From positions 1 to 58,905 of the forward strand of contig NZ_JADYUH010000008.1 of NCBI RefSeq assembly GCF_021531665.1: DNA of 58,905 nucleotides. Reading direction: 5' to 3'. This stretch comes from Prevotellamassilia timonensis (lineage in GTDB: Bacteria > Bacteroidota > Bacteroidia > Bacteroidales > Bacteroidaceae). The translations under genes and the position numbers were made by a program. Shown here piece after piece: positions 25,874 through 35,965 of the stretch (positions are counted from its first letter, which is position 1; every line of letters starts with the position of its first letter). Under the pieces are notes generated by a model. The model saw nothing but the letters and a program-made list of their open reading frames with translations. It made no database searches and was not told where the DNA came from.

Positions 25874-28126
25874 ATGAAAAACATACGCTTTTGCTCTATG
25901 AATCGAATCTTGTCAGTGGTGGGGTGCAGCCTCGCCCTCTTTGCCACGCTCCCCTCGTCGGCTCAAATCTCTTTGGTGAACCCCGTGCCCCACGAAGTGA
26001 AGGTGACGGACGCGAAATGTCTTCCGCTTCCCAAAGCGTGGAAGGTGGTGACGACAGATGCACTGAGTGACTGTGCAGCCGCCAATGCGTTGAAAACGAA
26101 CAAAGTCGGCGTAAACTTTTCTTCCTCCGCTTCCTTCACCGTGACCCTTGGCGTGAAAGGCGACAAGTGCGTGGCGAAGGTGAAGAACATGATTCCCGAC
26201 CGCCACGAGGGATATTATCTTCGCATCGACAAGAAGGGAGCAGTCATCGCTGCTGCCGATGAGACCGGACTCTTTTGGGGCGTGCAGACCCTGCTGGCGT
26301 CCATGGCAGAAGGCAAACTGCAAAAAGCGGAAGTGACGGACTGGCCCGATGTCCCCTATCGCGGCACGGTCGAAGGCTTCTACGGCACACCTTGGAGTCA
26401 CAAAGCCCGTCTCAGTCAGATTGAATTCTACGGTCGTCACAAGATGAACGTCTATATCTACGGTCCGAAGGATGACCCCTACCACCGCAATCAGTGGAGA
26501 GAACCTTATCCCCAAGATGAGGCTGCCCGCATCCAGGAACTCAACGAGCACGCAAAGAAACACGGTGTGAAGTTCTACTGGGCAATCCATCCGGGTGTAG
26601 ATATCAAATGGACGGTGGAAGACAGAGACCACCTCATGGCGAAGTTGGAGAAGATGTATGCCCTCGGCATTCGCGCTTTCGCTGTCTTCTTTGACGACAT
26701 CTGGGGTGAAGGAGCAAAAGCCGACAAGCAGGCAGACTTATTGAACTATGTCGATGACCACTTCATCGCCGTCCACAAAGACGTGGCTCCGCTCATTCTC
26801 TGCCCGACAGAGTACAACCGCGCCTGGGCTGACGATTCCAAAGGTTATCTCCGTACGCTCGGTACGAAGATGAACAAAGACATTCACATCATGTGGACCG
26901 GTAACACCGTGGTGCACTGCATCGACAAGGAGTCCATGGAATGGATAAACTCCCGCATCGACCGCAAGGCATACATCTGGTGGAACTTCCCCGTCAGCGA
27001 CTTCGTGCGCGACCACATTCTGATGGGACCCGCCTACGGCAACGACCTTGACATCGCCGACACCATGTCCGGTTTCGTCAGCAACCCCATGGAACACGCC
27101 GAGACCTCCAAAATCAGTCTCTACGGCATCGCCGACTACACTTGGAACATGCAAGCCTACGACTCACAGAAGGACTGGGAAGCCGGTTTGCGCGAGGTGC
27201 TTCCGAAAAACTATGAAGCGCTGCGCACCTTCGCTCTCTACAACAAGGACCTCGGACAGAACGGTCACGGTTTCCGCCGCGAAGAAGGCGATGAACTCCT
27301 GCCGCTGGCGAAGCGCATCGAAAATGGCGAGGCTGGTGCACTGAAGGAACTCCAGGAAACCTGCACGCGTCTCGACAAAGCCGTCGATGCCCTCCTGGCA
27401 GACCACTCCAACCCCGAACTGAACCGCGAACTCCGCCCCTGGCTGCTGCAAGGCAAGAACCTCGCTGCCTACGGCTATGACGTCGCCTGCATGGCAGTGT
27501 GTCTGAAGGAAGGCAGTGCCGCTGTCGGAGGCAAAAGTTTCCAAGCTCTCTATGACGCGGCAAAGAAGAAGACGCTGGAAATGTATGAGTTGGAAAACTC
27601 CGACGTGCGCCACGCTCTTCAACCCGGCATCAAGGTCGGCACGAAGGTGATGCTCCCCATGCTGAACAAACTCTTCACCGCCACGGTCACTGCCTACAAC
27701 ACACAGAACGGCACTTCGCTGGAATCATCTGCAGACTACAATCCCTTCAAACTGACCTCCGACGTCGCCCAACTCGCCCTGCTTCCCGTCAGTGTCAGAG
27801 GCAACGACGTCACTGTGGCTCCCGCGCTGGAAGTCATCAACTGGCAGAAAGACGGTTCGTTCACGATTGAAGGCGACCGCGACATCACCTTTGCCGGCAT
27901 GGACTTCAACTTCGGCGTGCCCAAGGTGGCTGGAAAATTCCGCCTCGAACTCTTCACCAACGGTGCTTGGCGTGAAGTCAGCCTCCTGCACTACAGCGAC
28001 AACGACCCCGTCATCCACACGGGCAACGAACTCGGCGGCATGACCGCTCGCAAACTGCGCATCACGAACGTCAGCGGACAAGATTTGCAAGTCTATTTCA
28101 AGCACTTCAAGTTCGTCAAACAATAA
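25874..28126 (+). CDS. GH84 beta-N-acetylglucosaminidase
   Basis: Exported retaining hexosaminidase using substrate-assisted catalysis, as in the Bacteroides O-GlcNAcase homologue. The 750 residues have family length. It has a signal peptide to about residue 30 (TLPSSAQ), then the GH84 N-domain, and the catalytic barrel from RGTVEGFYGTPWSH (about 164). The Asp274-Asp275 pair in FFDDIWG is the acid/base and oxazoline-stabilising pair. The C-terminal part (about 640-750) is a beta-sandwich, probably carbohydrate-binding. It heads a plus-strand run of glycan genes. Substrates are probably GlcNAc on mucin or host glycoproteins (inference). Confidence 0.95.
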   Translation: MKNIRFCSMNRILSVVGCSLALFATLPSSAQISLVNPVPHEVKVTDAKCLPLPKAWKVVTTDALSDCAAANALKTNKVGVNFSSSASFTVTLGVKGDKCVAKVKNMIPDRHEGYYLRIDKKGAVIAAADETGLFWGVQTLLASMAEGKLQKAEVTDWPDVPYRGTVEGFYGTPWSHKARLSQIEFYGRHKMNVYIYGPKDDPYHRNQWREPYPQDEAARIQELNEHAKKHGVKFYWAIHPGVDIKWTVEDRDHLMAKLEKMYALGIRAFAVFFDDIWGEGAKADKQADLLNYVDDHFIAVHKDVAPLILCPTEYNRAWADDSKGYLRTLGTKMNKDIHIMWTGNTVVHCIDKESMEWINSRIDRKAYIWWNFPVSDFVRDHILMGPAYGNDLDIADTMSGFVSNPMEHAETSKISLYGIADYTWNMQAYDSQKDWEAGLREVLPKNYEALRTFALYNKDLGQNGHGFRREEGDELLPLAKRIENGEAGALKELQETCTRLDKAVDALLADHSNPELNRELRPWLLQGKNLAAYGYDVACMAVCLKEGSAAVGGKSFQALYDAAKKKTLEMYELENSDVRHALQPGIKVGTKVMLPMLNKLFTATVTAYNTQNGTSLESSADYNPFKLTSDVAQLALLPVSVRGNDVTVAPALEVINWQKDGSFTIEGDRDITFAGMDFNFGVPKVAGKFRLELFTNGAWREVSLLHYSDNDPVIHTGNELGGMTARKLRITNVSGQDLQVYFKHFKFVKQ

Positions 28127-28135
28127 ATCACACCT

Positions 28136-28186
28136 CGAGAGTGTCCCTCCGCCGTCAAAGCGCGAGGGACGCTCTCGCTGTTTTTT
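28136..28186 (+). terminator. Terminator after the GH84 gene
   Basis: CGAGAGTGTCCCTC (28136-28149) pairs with GAGGGACGCTCTCG (28164-28177) with one G-U wobble, followed by CTGTTTTTT. It argues that the CotH gene has its own promoter. Confidence 0.9.
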
Positions 28187-28251
28187 GTGACCCTTTTAGG
28201 TCGGAGCGAAGCGCCCTCCCCCCCTTTTGACTTCAAATAACTTTCATACGC

Positions 28252-31200
28252 ATGAAACGTTTCTCACTCCTTCTCTTTGCTTTGTGCGCATTCCTGTTGG
28301 GCGCACAGGCTGCTGTCAGTTTTGATGCTTCCAAGAAGTATCGCTTCGTCAGCAAACGATTCAACGGCACGGGCAACATGGTGCTTGGCAGCAACCACGG
28401 CTCGACGGCGTTGATTTACTATGACGTCACCTCCTCCGACATCCCCGCCGATGCATGGTGGTATGTCGAAGCCGGCACGAACGGAGGCTACTCCATTCGC
28501 AACGCCGTCTCCAACGAGTACATTATATATAGTAGTGTGCGCGAAGAGAGGGTTGCCAAGGGACTCCGTCTTTCCTCCTCGCTCTCCGGCACCACCACCG
28601 AGTGGACCTTCACGGAGACCTCCGATGGCTATCTCACCATCGGCAACGTTCGCGAAGTGACTCAGTGGTTCAACATCCGCACCGACGGCACCTATCTCGT
28701 GGGCACCTACACGGGCAACACCGGCAGCGACAATGAACTCTTCACCATCCTCGACGAAGAAGGCAACAGCGTGATGGACGGCGAGAGCAAACCCGACCCC
28801 ACGCCCACCACCGAGGATAAGGGCGTCACACCTTCCGGTGCCTACTGGGAGAGAATTGGATTGGCGCAGCCTGTGGTCTATACGACTGACACTTCCGACC
28901 CCGTCCTCTACACCATCATCAATCTCCGCCGCCAGCAATATGTCGTGGCATCCTCCAACGTGCTGTACCAAACCTCCGACGAGGACCAAGCCACTGCCTT
29001 CTACTTCGTGCAGAGCGGAAACGGCGTGCAGGTTTACACTTCCACGGGAGAATACGTCAAAACGGCTTTCACCCAACTGAACGAGGGAAACTACGGCCTC
29101 AGCACCGCAAGCGGCGTCACCGATTCCAACATCTGGCAAATCAACTGGGAAACCGGACTCTATGATTCCTCCTATCAGAGCGTGGACGGTTATTCGCTTA
29201 CGAAACTCACCGACCTGCCGGCAGACGACACCGCCACAAAACCGGGTCAGAAACAAAGTTCCAAACTCTCTTGGAATGACTACGGCGGCAACTACATCGG
29301 ACTTTGGGATGTGGATGCGGGTTCCACCTTCGCCTTCGCCTCTGCCGACCAGCGCCACTTGAACTACCTCGCAAGCTACGGCATCACCTTTGAAGGCGTC
29401 ACCACCGACCCCGATGCTGACACCGAGTTCCTCCGCAACACCCGCGGACAGAGCGAGGTGGGAGAATATTGGGAACGCGTCGGAGTGGACAACCCCATCG
29501 TGGGAACGACTGACACCTCCAACCCCGTGCTCTACAGCATCCTAAATCTCAAGCAAAACAAATATGTCAAAGCCGGCACCGACGCCCTTGAATTGACAGA
29601 CAATCCTGACGAGCGCACCCACTTCTACTTCGTCACAAGCGGAACGCTCACACGCATTTTCACCGAAGACGGACGTCTCGTCTTCACTGACTACTCCACC
29701 ACTGACGCCCTCAACGGTCACGGCGTGAACGTCCTCTCGCAAAGCGTGGGCGGCGGAATGTGGAAGATTGACAAATATGCTGCCACCGTCTATTCCGCCT
29801 ACTCGCTGATGAAGTCCGACAACCTCAACACGGGCAGCGTCTCCGGTTTGACGCAGAGTTCCTACAGATACTGGTCCTCCACCTCCGGCAATGTCGTGCC
29901 CCTCGGCGACCTCAGCGTGGCAGGCAGTTTCGTCTTCACCTCTGCCGACACCCGCCATTTGGACAACCTCACCGGACAAGGCATCAACTTCGACGGCGGA
30001 GCAGACAAACCGACCGGAGAGATTGCCATGACCACGGCTGTCGAAACCATCCGCATCAGCGGAAAGGACGTGATTCGAGACACGAACTCCGGAATCTGGT
30101 ATGCTCCGCTGCCCTCTCCCGTTCGCAACGGCGCGGCGTGGGCACCGACGCTGGAAGCCGTCTTCAAGTCCGGCTATGAGAACTTCACCTTGCAGTTGAA
30201 CGGACTGACTCCCGATGCTGAGACTCACGTCATCGACTTCAGCGACGTCAATTGCGACCAGACCTATTCGTTCCAACTCTATGACGAAGACGGCACGCTC
30301 CGCTCCACGGCGCAGGTGCAGTTCACCTATCTTCCCTTGGTTGAAATCAACATGCCTTCTTGCAACGGCACGACCTACACCACCGGTTCCATGCGCGTCA
30401 CCGATCCCGACCTCGCCGGCTATGACCCCGAAGTGATTGCCGCCTTCCGCTATCGTGGCGCCACGGCACAGGGATTCGCCAAGAAAGCCTACGCCATCAA
30501 ACTCCGCGACGAAGCAGGCAACTCAGTGGACAGACAGTACTTCGGGCTGCGCTCGGACAACAACTGGATTCTCGACGCCATGGCGGTTGACCCTGCCTGC
30601 ATGAGAAACCGCGTCAGCACCGACCTTTGGAACGACTTCGCCACACCGCCCTACTACAAAGACCGTGAAAGCAAAGCCCTCACCGGCACGCGCGGCAAGT
30701 TCGTCGAAGTCTTCCTCAACGGAAAATATCACGGGCTCTACTGCATGACCGAGAAACTCGACCGCAAGCAGATGAAGTTGAAGAAGTATAAGGACGCTGC
30801 AACCAGCACCTCAGGAAAAGAAGAAATCCACGGCGTGCTCTACAAGTCCTCACAGTGGAGCTACGAAGTCTTCATGGGTCACAACATTGACTCCGACTAC
30901 TATCCTCACACTCCTCCCTCTGCCTATTCCAACACCCTCGGCACCGAGGTTTGGGGAGAATATGAGTTGAAATATCCCGACTTCGAAGAAGAAGCCGTTG
31001 ACTGGCAACCCCTCTACAACGCCGTGAACCTCGTGGCTTGTGCCAACGACGTCGATTTCGGCGCTTCCGTGAAAAGTTTCTTCGACTATCCCGTCGTGCG
31101 CGACTACTATCTCTTCATTGAACTCATGCTCGCCACCGACAACCACGGGAAGAACATGCACTGGGCAGTCTATGACAAGAGCGGGGCAGAAGGCAACCGC

Positions 31201-31827
31201 CTCACCATCGCGCCTTGGGACATGGACGGAACCTGGGGCATCAACTGGGCTGGTAAAACCAGCTACACCAACAATGCTGAACAGGACTTCGATTCCTTCC
31301 TTTGGACCTACGAACACGGACAGCTCACCCTCTACACCCGTCTGCAGGAACTCAAGACCCTCACTTGGGAAGACGACTTGAAAGAACGCTATGCCGAACT
31401 TCGCGCCAACTGGTTCAACGAAGACAAGCTGGTGGAACGCTTCCAAACCTACGCCGCTCTCTTCGCCGACAGCCGGGCTGACCTCCGCGAGCAGTCTCGC
31501 TGGCCGACTCTCCACAACCAGATTCAGTCTTCCGTCGCCTACGCCGCTCAGTGGATTCCCACCCGTGTCGCCTATCTTGACGAGAAATACGGCTACGACC
31601 CGACCCTCTCCTCTGTCAACGATGCCAAAGCAGAGAACTATCTGAAGATTACCGGTGCTTCCCGCTCCATCGGCATCTCCGCCGGCGTCGCACGCACCGT
31701 TCGCATCTATGCTCTCTCCGGCCAGCTGGCACGCACCGTTCAGGCAGGTCCGGGCTTCACCGAAGTGAACGGACTCGAACCCGGCGTCTATGTGGTCGAA
31801 GGACAGAAAGTACTCGTAAGACAATAA
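28252..31827 (+). CDS. T9SS-exported CotH-kinase-family protein with duplicated domain
   Basis: A 1191-residue secreted protein. Signal peptide, residues 1-20. Residues about 22-165 are a ricin-like or lectin-like beta-rich module. Two copies of one domain follow (from YWERIGLAQPVVYTTDTSDPVLY near 200 and from YWERVGVDNPIVGTTDTSNPVLY near 405). The CotH region runs from about 700 to 1100, with FRYRGATAQGFAKKAYAIKL, GLYCMTEKLDRKQ and the metal-site-like APWDMDGTWG. The C-terminal 60 residues (RTVRIYALSGQLARTV to the end) form a T9SS sorting domain. CotH proteins include secreted protein kinases; substrate unknown. It lies between the GH84 and GH2 enzymes and may be surface-attached. Confidence 0.88.
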   Translation: MKRFSLLLFALCAFLLGAQAAVSFDASKKYRFVSKRFNGTGNMVLGSNHGSTALIYYDVTSSDIPADAWWYVEAGTNGGYSIRNAVSNEYIIYSSVREERVAKGLRLSSSLSGTTTEWTFTETSDGYLTIGNVREVTQWFNIRTDGTYLVGTYTGNTGSDNELFTILDEEGNSVMDGESKPDPTPTTEDKGVTPSGAYWERIGLAQPVVYTTDTSDPVLYTIINLRRQQYVVASSNVLYQTSDEDQATAFYFVQSGNGVQVYTSTGEYVKTAFTQLNEGNYGLSTASGVTDSNIWQINWETGLYDSSYQSVDGYSLTKLTDLPADDTATKPGQKQSSKLSWNDYGGNYIGLWDVDAGSTFAFASADQRHLNYLASYGITFEGVTTDPDADTEFLRNTRGQSEVGEYWERVGVDNPIVGTTDTSNPVLYSILNLKQNKYVKAGTDALELTDNPDERTHFYFVTSGTLTRIFTEDGRLVFTDYSTTDALNGHGVNVLSQSVGGGMWKIDKYAATVYSAYSLMKSDNLNTGSVSGLTQSSYRYWSSTSGNVVPLGDLSVAGSFVFTSADTRHLDNLTGQGINFDGGADKPTGEIAMTTAVETIRISGKDVIRDTNSGIWYAPLPSPVRNGAAWAPTLEAVFKSGYENFTLQLNGLTPDAETHVIDFSDVNCDQTYSFQLYDEDGTLRSTAQVQFTYLPLVEINMPSCNGTTYTTGSMRVTDPDLAGYDPEVIAAFRYRGATAQGFAKKAYAIKLRDEAGNSVDRQYFGLRSDNNWILDAMAVDPACMRNRVSTDLWNDFATPPYYKDRESKALTGTRGKFVEVFLNGKYHGLYCMTEKLDRKQMKLKKYKDAATSTSGKEEIHGVLYKSSQWSYEVFMGHNIDSDYYPHTPPSAYSNTLGTEVWGEYELKYPDFEEEAVDWQPLYNAVNLVACANDVDFGASVKSFFDYPVVRDYYLFIELMLATDNHGKNMHWAVYDKSGAEGNRLTIAPWDMDGTWGINWAGKTSYTNNAEQDFDSFLWTYEHGQLTLYTRLQELKTLTWEDDLKERYAELRANWFNEDKLVERFQTYAALFADSRADLREQSRWPTLHNQIQSSVAYAAQWIPTRVAYLDEKYGYDPTLSSVNDAKAENYLKITGASRSIGISAGVARTVRIYALSGQLARTVQAGPGFTEVNGLEPGVYVVEGQKVLVRQ

Positions 31828-31928
31828 TTATATATTAGCACTTCCCCATAAAGAGTTGAAAGGCTCGTGACGTGTCAAAAAACGGATTCGACCCCTCAAC
31901 TCTTTTCCTAAATCCTTAAAACTTCTCT

Positions 31929-34900
31929 ATGAAAAAACTCCAGTTCTTCCGTCAGACTGCACGCTGGCAACGTCGTGCACTGTTGTGTCTCCTCACCGCC
32001 GGCTCCTTGTGGAGCTTCTCACAGCCCGACGAGTCCAAAACCTATCACATTCGCTCCTTCACCACCGACAAGGTCGTTTCCAACTTCAACAACGGAGACA
32101 ATGACGCTCCCGTGATGGTTGAAACCGAGGACGAAACCTCCTTCGGTCAGAAGTGGAAGTTCGTCAAGGCTGGTGCGACCGAAGGGGTCTATATCATCAC
32201 CAGCGCCGGCTTTCCCACCGCCGCCATTGACGTGGCGCCCAACAAGAACTACTTTCTCCTCAACTGGACAGCCAACACCGCGAGCGACAATCAGAAAATC
32301 CTCGTGCAGGCAGTGGAAGGAGAAGACGGCGTCTATCAACTGCTTTGGAACAAGACTCCGACGATGGGCGTCACCGAACTCTCCGACAGTCGTCTGCAAC
32401 TGACGAACAACCTGACCTCACAAGCCACTTGGTTCCGCCTCGTGGAGACCACCGAGCAGGTGCTGCCCAAACCGAACAAGTGGGAAGACGAGACCTGCTT
32501 CGGCGAGAACAAACTCGCGCCCCACGCCACCTTCATGCCCTACGCCACCACCGCCGCCCTTCGTGCCGACGCCGTGCGCTATGCCCAACCTTGGAATGAC
32601 CCGAACGGTGCAGAGTGGCTCTCCCTCAACGGACTGTGGAAACTGAGTTGGACCAACGCTCCTTCCAACGCTCCCGAGGAAGAGTTCTGGGGCGACGACG
32701 CCGACGTGGAAGAATGGGACACCATCACCGTGCCCTCCTGCTTGGAGATGAAAGGCTACGGCAGTCCTTATTACATCAATGTCGATACGCCCTTCAACGA
32801 CAACTATCCCAAGATTGTCATGCGTGCCGGCTGCGTGAACTCCGCAGCCTCCTATCGACGCACCTTCATCCTGCCCGAAGGCTGGGAGAATGACAAACGT
32901 GTCGTGCTTCACTTCGACGGCATCTATTCCGCTGCCTTCGTCTGGGTCAACGGAGAATATGTCGGCTACACACAAGAGTCCAACAACGATGCAGAGTTTG
33001 ACCTCACCTCCGTGGTGCGCAGCGGAGAAAACAACATCGCCGTGCGCGTCATCCGCTTCTCCGACGGTTCCTACCTGGAAGGACAAGACATGTGGCGAAT
33101 GTCCGGCATTCACCGCGATGTCTATCTCTATGCCACACCCAAGACCTACGTGCAAGACCACTTCCTCAGTTCCACGCTTTCCACTTCCGACTACACTTCC
33201 GGCTCGCTCCAAGTCAGTCTGAAAATGGAGAACCCCGCTGCTGCCGCCGTCACCAAACACGTCATCGCCACCCTCCTCTCGCCCTCCGGCGAACAGGTTG
33301 GCAGCGAGCGCGCCGAGGTGAACTTTGCTACCGGCGAGACCGAGAAAGAAACTGTCCTCACCTTCTCCGCGCTGAGCGGGCTGCAACTCTGGAGCGCAGA
33401 GACGCCTTCGCTCTACACGGTCGAAATCAGTCAGACCGACGCTGACGGCAACGAAGAGATGGCATTCGCCACGAAACACGGTTTCCGCGACGTCCGCATC
33501 AAGAGCGGAAAGGTCTATGTCAATGGAAAAGCCGTGCTCTTCAAAGGCGTGAACACACAAGACACGCACCCCGTCCACGGTCGCTCCATCGATGTCGCCA
33601 CCATGCTGCGCGACGTGCAAATCATGAAGCAAGCCAACATCAACACCGTTCGCGGCAGCCACTATCCCCGTCAGGCAAAGATGTACAGCATGTTTGACTA
33701 CTACGGACTCTACTGCATGGATGAGGCAGACATCGAGTGCCACTACAACTGGGAACAGGGCGGCAACACCATCACCCGCGCCCAAAGTTGGCAACCGCAG
33801 TTCGTGGATCGCATGGAAAGAATGGTGATGCGCGACCGCAACTTCCCCTCCGTCATCTTCTGGAGCCTCGGCAACGAGAGCGGCACGGGCATCAACATGC
33901 AGGCTGCCTACAATCGCGCCAAGGAACTTGACCCCGCCCGCATCGTCCACTATGAAGGCGCCACACGCGGCGGAGCAGCCTACACCGACCTCTACTCTGT
34001 CATGTATCCCACCGTCAGCGCCGTCGCCTCCGCTGCCAAAAACAACTCCAAGAGGCAGCCCTATTTCATCTGCGAATATGCCCACGCCATGGGCAACGCC
34101 GTCGGTAATCTCAAAGAATACTGGGAAAAAATCGAGGGCAGCACCTACGGCATCGGAGGCTGCATCTGGGACTTCGTGGACCAGTCCATCTACAGCGCCG
34201 AAGACATCAAAAACGGAACGCTCACGCAGAACGGAAGACCCAAGTATATGACGGGCTATGACTTCCCCGGTCCCTCACAGGGAAACTTCGTGAACAACGG
34301 GCTCATTCCCGCCCACCGCGCCTGGACTTCCAAACTGGCACAGGTGAAGCAGATTTATCAGTACGTCCGCTTCGGCTCCCTCTCTTCCAACAAATATCTC
34401 CAACTCACCAACGGCTATGCCTTCACGAACCTCAACGCGTTTGACGTGACCTACGCCGTGCTCTGTGACGGCGAGGAAGTGGAAACCGGCGAAATCGCAC
34501 CCATCAACTGCCTGCCCGGCAACAGTTCCCTCGTCACACTGCCCATCGCCACCACTTTGGAGGAGGGCAAGGAGTATCTCCTGAACGTCACCTTCTCCCT
34601 GCGCGAAGCCACTTCCTGGGCAGAGGCAGGCTATCCCATCGCCGCGCAGCAGTATGTGCTCCAGTCACGCCCCGACGCCTTGCCCGCAGTGGCAACAGAT
34701 GCTTCGCTCTCGCCCGTCACCGTGACCAGCTCCGTGATTGGCAGCAACACGCTCTACAACATCAGCAACGGTAAAGAGACCATTGAAGTCTATGGAATGG
34801 GAAAGATGCGCACTTGGAAATATGACGGCAAAGCCATCATGGAGAACATGTACAACTTCCTTGACTACTCCGACTTCCGCTGGGTGGAAAACGATGAGGC

Positions 34901-35816
34901 AACCGGCAACACCCGCAACACCGGCAACGGCATCACTGCCTACGCCATGACGCAAGTCCCCACCGTGGACGCCGACGGCTCCGCCTACTGGACCACGCTT
35001 CACACCGGAACACTCTGCAACGCACAGTATGACTACCGACTTTATCCCAACGGCACACTGGACGTGCAAGTGACCTATACGCCTCAGTCTTCCGACCTGC
35101 GCCGCATCGGTTCCGCCATGCAAATGCCCTCCGGTTTCCAAGAAGTGACCTACTATGCCCGCGGACCGTGGGACAACTTCTGCGACCGCAAGGAGGCAGC
35201 CTTCCTTGGACGCTACACTTCCACCGTCGCCGACATGCTTGAACCCACGCCGCGTCCCCAAACCTCCGGCAACCGCACCGAACTGCGAGAACTGACGCTC
35301 CGCAACGTCACCAACGACCTCATCCTCTCTCTGCAGACGGAAGGACAGGTGGACTTCGGTGTGCTGCATCATGCGGACAAAGACCTCGCCGGCGTGCGAC
35401 ACGCTTGGAACCTCGGCGCAACTCCTTCCAAGACCATCCTGCATTTGGACTATGCACAAAAAGGACTCGGAAACGGAAGTTGCGGCAAAGGAACGGGTAC
35501 GCTCGCAGGCTACTGCCTGCCCTCCTCCGGCACCTACACTCACCTGCTCCGCTTCCGTCCCTATCTCAGCACCGAGAGCGGACTGGGACAAGTGGAAACG
35601 CTGACGAACTGCCGAGCCTGGGTGGTTGAAGGAATCCTGCACCTGCAAGGCAGCCTTGACGCCGGCACGGAAGTGAAAGTCTATGACCTCGGAGGCTCTT
35701 GCGTTGCCACCGTCCGCACCGACGGCAACAGTCATCAAACCGTGAACCTCAACTCACAACCTCGCGGAACCTATCTCGTGAAGGTCGGTCGCCGCACCTT
35801 CAAAGTGCTCCGCTAA
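31929..35816 (+). CDS. T9SS-exported GH2 beta-galactosidase-like enzyme
   Basis: A 1295-residue secreted glycosidase. The N-terminal signal region is basic and long (to about residue 34). A ricin-like module (about 35-150) precedes the GH2 sugar-binding, immunoglobulin-like and barrel domains. The acid/base is Glu650 in WSLGNESGTG and the nucleophile is Glu716 in FICEYAHAMGN, with HYPRQAKMY and the C-terminal beta-gal small-chain domain (YARGPWDNFCDRK). The last 60 residues (VKVYDLGGSCVATV to TFKVLR) are a T9SS sorting domain. The likely substrate is host galactosides or galactosaminides. It follows the CotH gene by 101 bp. Confidence 0.93.
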   Translation: MKKLQFFRQTARWQRRALLCLLTAGSLWSFSQPDESKTYHIRSFTTDKVVSNFNNGDNDAPVMVETEDETSFGQKWKFVKAGATEGVYIITSAGFPTAAIDVAPNKNYFLLNWTANTASDNQKILVQAVEGEDGVYQLLWNKTPTMGVTELSDSRLQLTNNLTSQATWFRLVETTEQVLPKPNKWEDETCFGENKLAPHATFMPYATTAALRADAVRYAQPWNDPNGAEWLSLNGLWKLSWTNAPSNAPEEEFWGDDADVEEWDTITVPSCLEMKGYGSPYYINVDTPFNDNYPKIVMRAGCVNSAASYRRTFILPEGWENDKRVVLHFDGIYSAAFVWVNGEYVGYTQESNNDAEFDLTSVVRSGENNIAVRVIRFSDGSYLEGQDMWRMSGIHRDVYLYATPKTYVQDHFLSSTLSTSDYTSGSLQVSLKMENPAAAAVTKHVIATLLSPSGEQVGSERAEVNFATGETEKETVLTFSALSGLQLWSAETPSLYTVEISQTDADGNEEMAFATKHGFRDVRIKSGKVYVNGKAVLFKGVNTQDTHPVHGRSIDVATMLRDVQIMKQANINTVRGSHYPRQAKMYSMFDYYGLYCMDEADIECHYNWEQGGNTITRAQSWQPQFVDRMERMVMRDRNFPSVIFWSLGNESGTGINMQAAYNRAKELDPARIVHYEGATRGGAAYTDLYSVMYPTVSAVASAAKNNSKRQPYFICEYAHAMGNAVGNLKEYWEKIEGSTYGIGGCIWDFVDQSIYSAEDIKNGTLTQNGRPKYMTGYDFPGPSQGNFVNNGLIPAHRAWTSKLAQVKQIYQYVRFGSLSSNKYLQLTNGYAFTNLNAFDVTYAVLCDGEEVETGEIAPINCLPGNSSLVTLPIATTLEEGKEYLLNVTFSLREATSWAEAGYPIAAQQYVLQSRPDALPAVATDASLSPVTVTSSVIGSNTLYNISNGKETIEVYGMGKMRTWKYDGKAIMENMYNFLDYSDFRWVENDEATGNTRNTGNGITAYAMTQVPTVDADGSAYWTTLHTGTLCNAQYDYRLYPNGTLDVQVTYTPQSSDLRRIGSAMQMPSGFQEVTYYARGPWDNFCDRKEAAFLGRYTSTVADMLEPTPRPQTSGNRTELRELTLRNVTNDLILSLQTEGQVDFGVLHHADKDLAGVRHAWNLGATPSKTILHLDYAQKGLGNGSCGKGTGTLAGYCLPSSGTYTHLLRFRPYLSTESGLGQVETLTNCRAWVVEGILHLQGSLDAGTEVKVYDLGGSCVATVRTDGNSHQTVNLNSQPRGTYLVKVGRRTFKVLR

Positions 35817-35893
35817 CAACCCGAAAATGACTTTTGACACGGCAGTGAAGACATTCTGCAAAGCGAATCATGAAGATTCTGCGAAGAAAGTGT

Positions 35894-35901
35894 TACATTT
35901 G
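35894..35901 (+). promoter_or_regulatory. -7 element of hexosamine-kinase-like gene
   Basis: TACATTTG, 64 bases before the start, fits TAnnTTTG. Confidence 0.5.
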
Positions 35902-35965
35902 CCACTGTCATACAGACTACGCAACGAAAGAATATCCCTAAAACTCTCAAAACTTAAATAATACC

